Shown here: piece by piece, positions 4,968-6,368 of the stretch
Layout of the letters: every line of letters begins with the position of its first letter
Position numbering within the stretch: position 1 is the first letter of the stretch
Source: JAURVT01 sp049059935
GTDB taxonomy: Bacteria; Actinomycetota; Actinomycetes; Propionibacteriales; Nocardioidaceae
Assembly (NCBI RefSeq): GCF_049059935.1
Contig: NZ_JBMGQR010000127.1
Span: forward strand, 1 to 6,368
Direction of reading: 5' to 3'
DNA length: 6,368 bases
The notes under the pieces: model-generated
Seen by the model: only the letters and a program-made list of their open reading frames with translations
What the model was told of the DNA's origin: nothing
Databases searched by the model: none
Position numbers and translations under genes: made by a program

Positions 4968-5504
4968 ATGTTCGACCTGGGACCCGCCGCACACGAGATG
5001 ACCCGGCTGGTGGCGGGCGTCCGCGACGACCAGCTCGACGCGACGACGCCCTGCCCGGACTGGACGGTGGCCGACCTGCTCGCCCACGTGCACCAGTTCA
5101 CCACCGTGTTCACCCAGAACGCCCGCAGGGAGGAGGTCCGGCCCCCGCAGACGCTCGTCGCCGACTGGCGCGAGGCGATCCCGTCCCAGCTCGACGACCT
5201 CGCCCGCGCCTGGCGGGACGAGGCGGCCTGGCAGGGCCGGGTCGCGGCGGGCGGCGTCGAGATGGACGCCGCCGACAACGCCGTCGTGGCGATCGAGGAG
5301 CTGACGGTGCACGCCTGGGACCTCGCCCGCGCGACCGGGCAGGACGTCAGGTCCGACGACGCCGACCTGGACGAGGTCGACCGCTTCTTCGAGCTGTTCG
5401 GCGAGGACCCGTTCGGTCCGGCGGTCGGCGCACCCCAGGGAGCCGGCCGCCTCGAGCGCATCGTCGCGCGCGCCGGCCGCGACGCCTCGTGGGTGTCGCA
5501 CTGA
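4968..5504 (+). CDS. TIGR03086-family DinB-like protein (mycothiol-dependent maleylpyruvate isomerase-like)
   Basis: The 178-residue product belongs to the actinobacterial TIGR03086 / MDMPI N-terminal group of DinB-like four-helix-bundle proteins. Typical motifs: TPCPDWTVADLLAHVHQF (27-44), the usual helix-2 start with a metal-ligand histidine (H40 or H42), and AIEELTVHAWDLARATGQ (108-125), supplying E111 and H115 in the E-x3-H arrangement. Together these make the His/Glu/His metal triad of the MDMPI fold, usually binding Zn or another divalent metal. MDMPI enzymes use mycothiol as cofactor, but most TIGR03086 proteins have no shown activity, so an isomerase reaction is not claimed. The start is ATG at 4968 with a strong AAGGAG site. 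It follows the EamA gene by 85 bp on the same strand with no obvious promoter or terminator, so cotranscription is possible. Confidence 0.88.
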   Translation: MFDLGPAAHEMTRLVAGVRDDQLDATTPCPDWTVADLLAHVHQFTTVFTQNARREEVRPPQTLVADWREAIPSQLDDLARAWRDEAAWQGRVAAGGVEMDAADNAVVAIEELTVHAWDLARATGQDVRSDDADLDEVDRFFELFGEDPFGPAVGAPQGAGRLERIVARAGRDASWVSH

Positions 5505-5779
5505 CCTCACGCGTCGTCGTCGGCGCCGGCCCGCGGACGCAGGGGTCGGTGGGCGTCCAGAAGACCTCGGGGTGCGCGACGGGCGAGTGGCGCTGCCGAC
5601 GACCCCGTCGTTTGAGCCCTCACGGGGAAGTCAGCGCGTGCCCCGCTCCAGGTCCCCTCACCGGACGAGTCAGCGGTCGGGTCTTGCGGGACACCGCCTG
5701 CTCGCGCATCTCTGGCGTGTGGCGCTCGACTGCGTGCCCTGCCGGTCACGGTCTCCGTCGGACGAGCACGGGGTGGGCG
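5505..5779. other. 275-bp stretch without a recognisable gene
   Basis: No frame on either strand gives a recognisable protein. There are no TA dinucleotides at all, so there is no TANNNT promoter box and only TGA stops can occur. CGACGGG (near 5576-5582) and CCCGTCG (near 5604-5610) are complementary but about 21 bases apart, a weak candidate terminator for the preceding gene. The stretch just before the AraC start (ACGGGGTGGGCG) has only a poor ribosome site. The segment may be decayed coding sequence or plain spacer. Confidence 0.4.
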
Positions 5780-6368
5780 ATGACGTCGCACGACGGCCGG
5801 CTGACCCCGGTGCTGCGGTCGTCCTTCTCGTCCGACGACGAGGCCATGGTCACCGATTCCATCAGCCGGACGTACGCCGACCACCGGTCCCGCTTCGCGC
5901 CCATGCGTCACGGTGCGCACTTCTCGCTTCCTCGACATCACGCCGGTCTCGCCCGCGATGCTCCGCTTCTGGCGCTCGCCGGTCACGCTGACGTCAGGGG
6001 CGCTGGCGGACACCGACTCACCCCTGAGCTCGCCGCTGGTCGCCGACGACCTCGCCCGGACGGTGTCCGCCGCCGCCCTGCGCGTCTTCCCCAGCACGAC
6101 GATGACCCGACCGCACGTGCCGGGACCCGGGAGGAGCACGCCCGCCACGGTCCGACAGGCGATGGCCCACATCGACGCCCACGCCCACCGGCCCCTGCCG
6201 TCGGCAGAGATCGCGGCCGCCGCGGGCACGAGCGTCGGCGCCCTGCAGCACGGGTTCCGTCGGCACCTGGACACGACGCCGACGGGGTACCTGGGGCGGG
6301 TGCGGCTCGAACGCGCCCACGAGGAGCTGCAGCGGGCCGACCCCACCCGAGGCGACACCGTCGCCGCC
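5780..6368 (+). pseudogene. AraC-family transcriptional regulator, apparently broken by internal deletion and frame change (3' end outside window)
   Basis: Two pieces of one AraC_binding_2-type regulator lie in different frames. From ATG 5780 the first frame reads MTSHDGRLTPVLRSSF and continues to RFAPMRHGAHFSL (about 50 residues), the normal N-terminus of this family. At about 5920-5930 the match jumps by one base to the frame starting near 5925: RFLDITPVSPAMLRFWRS, then SPLVADDLARTVSAAALRVFP, the last part of the ligand domain. A complete start of the AraC helix-turn-helix domain follows (RQAMAHIDAHAHRPLPSAEI, then AAAAGTSVGALQHGFRRHLDTTPTGYL, RVRLERAHEEL), open to the window edge. In intact relatives, as I recall them, some 70-90 residues of the beta-barrel ligand domain stand between these pieces, so an internal deletion plus frame change is likelier than a single-base error. 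Reading straight on from 5780 loses the DNA-binding domain. GTG 5913 (MRTSRFLDITPV) could start a shortened protein with the HTH, but lacks a ribosome site. Confidence 0.7.

Noticed and set aside
5096..5114. Two GTTCACC copies inside the TIGR03086 gene that resemble a PHO box
   Set aside because: Spacing is 12 nt rather than 11, both copies are in the same frame encoding a repeated FTT/FT peptide, and they lie mid-gene with no promoter behind them.
5507..6358. Minus-strand open frame of 283 codons
   Set aside because: It is antisense to the clearly recognisable AraC pieces and has low-complexity Arg/Ala/Pro composition without any domain.
1..6368. Search for tRNA, rRNA, CRISPR, insertion sequences and attachment sites
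   Set aside because: No cloverleaf, spaced direct repeat array, transposase-like protein, or terminal inverted repeats with target duplications were seen.

Overview
The window is very GC-rich, codons end mostly in G or C, starts are a mix of ATG and GTG, and the protein families are typical of high-GC Actinobacteria. These include an actinobacterial-type PhoU, a TIGR03086/DinB-like protein, a CGNR zinc-finger regulator and an AraC regulator. I would guess a Nocardioides- or Aeromicrobium-like member of the Propionibacteriales, but the genus is inference. There are no rRNA, tRNA, CRISPR or insertion-sequence signals.

Layout from left to right: (1) the C-terminal part of an ArsR-type regulator on + (1-509). 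(2) A bestrophin-family membrane channel on - (516-1415), convergent with it. (3) A NiCoT-family nickel/cobalt transporter on + (1539-2627), divergent from the bestrophin gene. (4) phoU on + (2637-3332), 9 bp after the transporter. (5) A CGNR zinc-finger protein on - (3350-3892), convergent with phoU. (6) An EamA/DMT-family exporter on + (3932-4882), divergent from the CGNR gene across only 39 bp. (7) A TIGR03086 / mycothiol-dependent maleylpyruvate-isomerase-like protein on + (4968-5504). (8) A 275-bp stretch with no recognisable gene. (9) The 5' part of an AraC-family regulator on + (5780 to window end), which appears broken by an internal deletion and frame change.

The regulatory DNA is the most informative part. 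Upstream of phoU, inside the end of the transporter gene, lie two 11-nt direct repeats with TTCACC cores that look like an actinobacterial PHO box (PhoP/RegX3 site). They are followed by a -10 box whose first bases are the transporter's own TAG stop codon, placed so that phoU mRNA would be leaderless. The 39-bp CGNR/EamA gap holds two overlapping divergent promoters and an edge of a perfect 11-bp inverted repeat that covers the EamA start codon. This looks like an operator through which the CGNR protein could control itself and the exporter. The convergent phoU and CGNR genes end inside the two arms of one 12-bp hairpin, so their stop codons pair with each other, as expected of a shared bidirectional terminator.

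No multigene novel system is evident. The genes look like a set of small independent transcription units (metal uptake, phosphate control, a regulator/exporter pair) whose regulatory sites are packed into neighbouring coding sequence.
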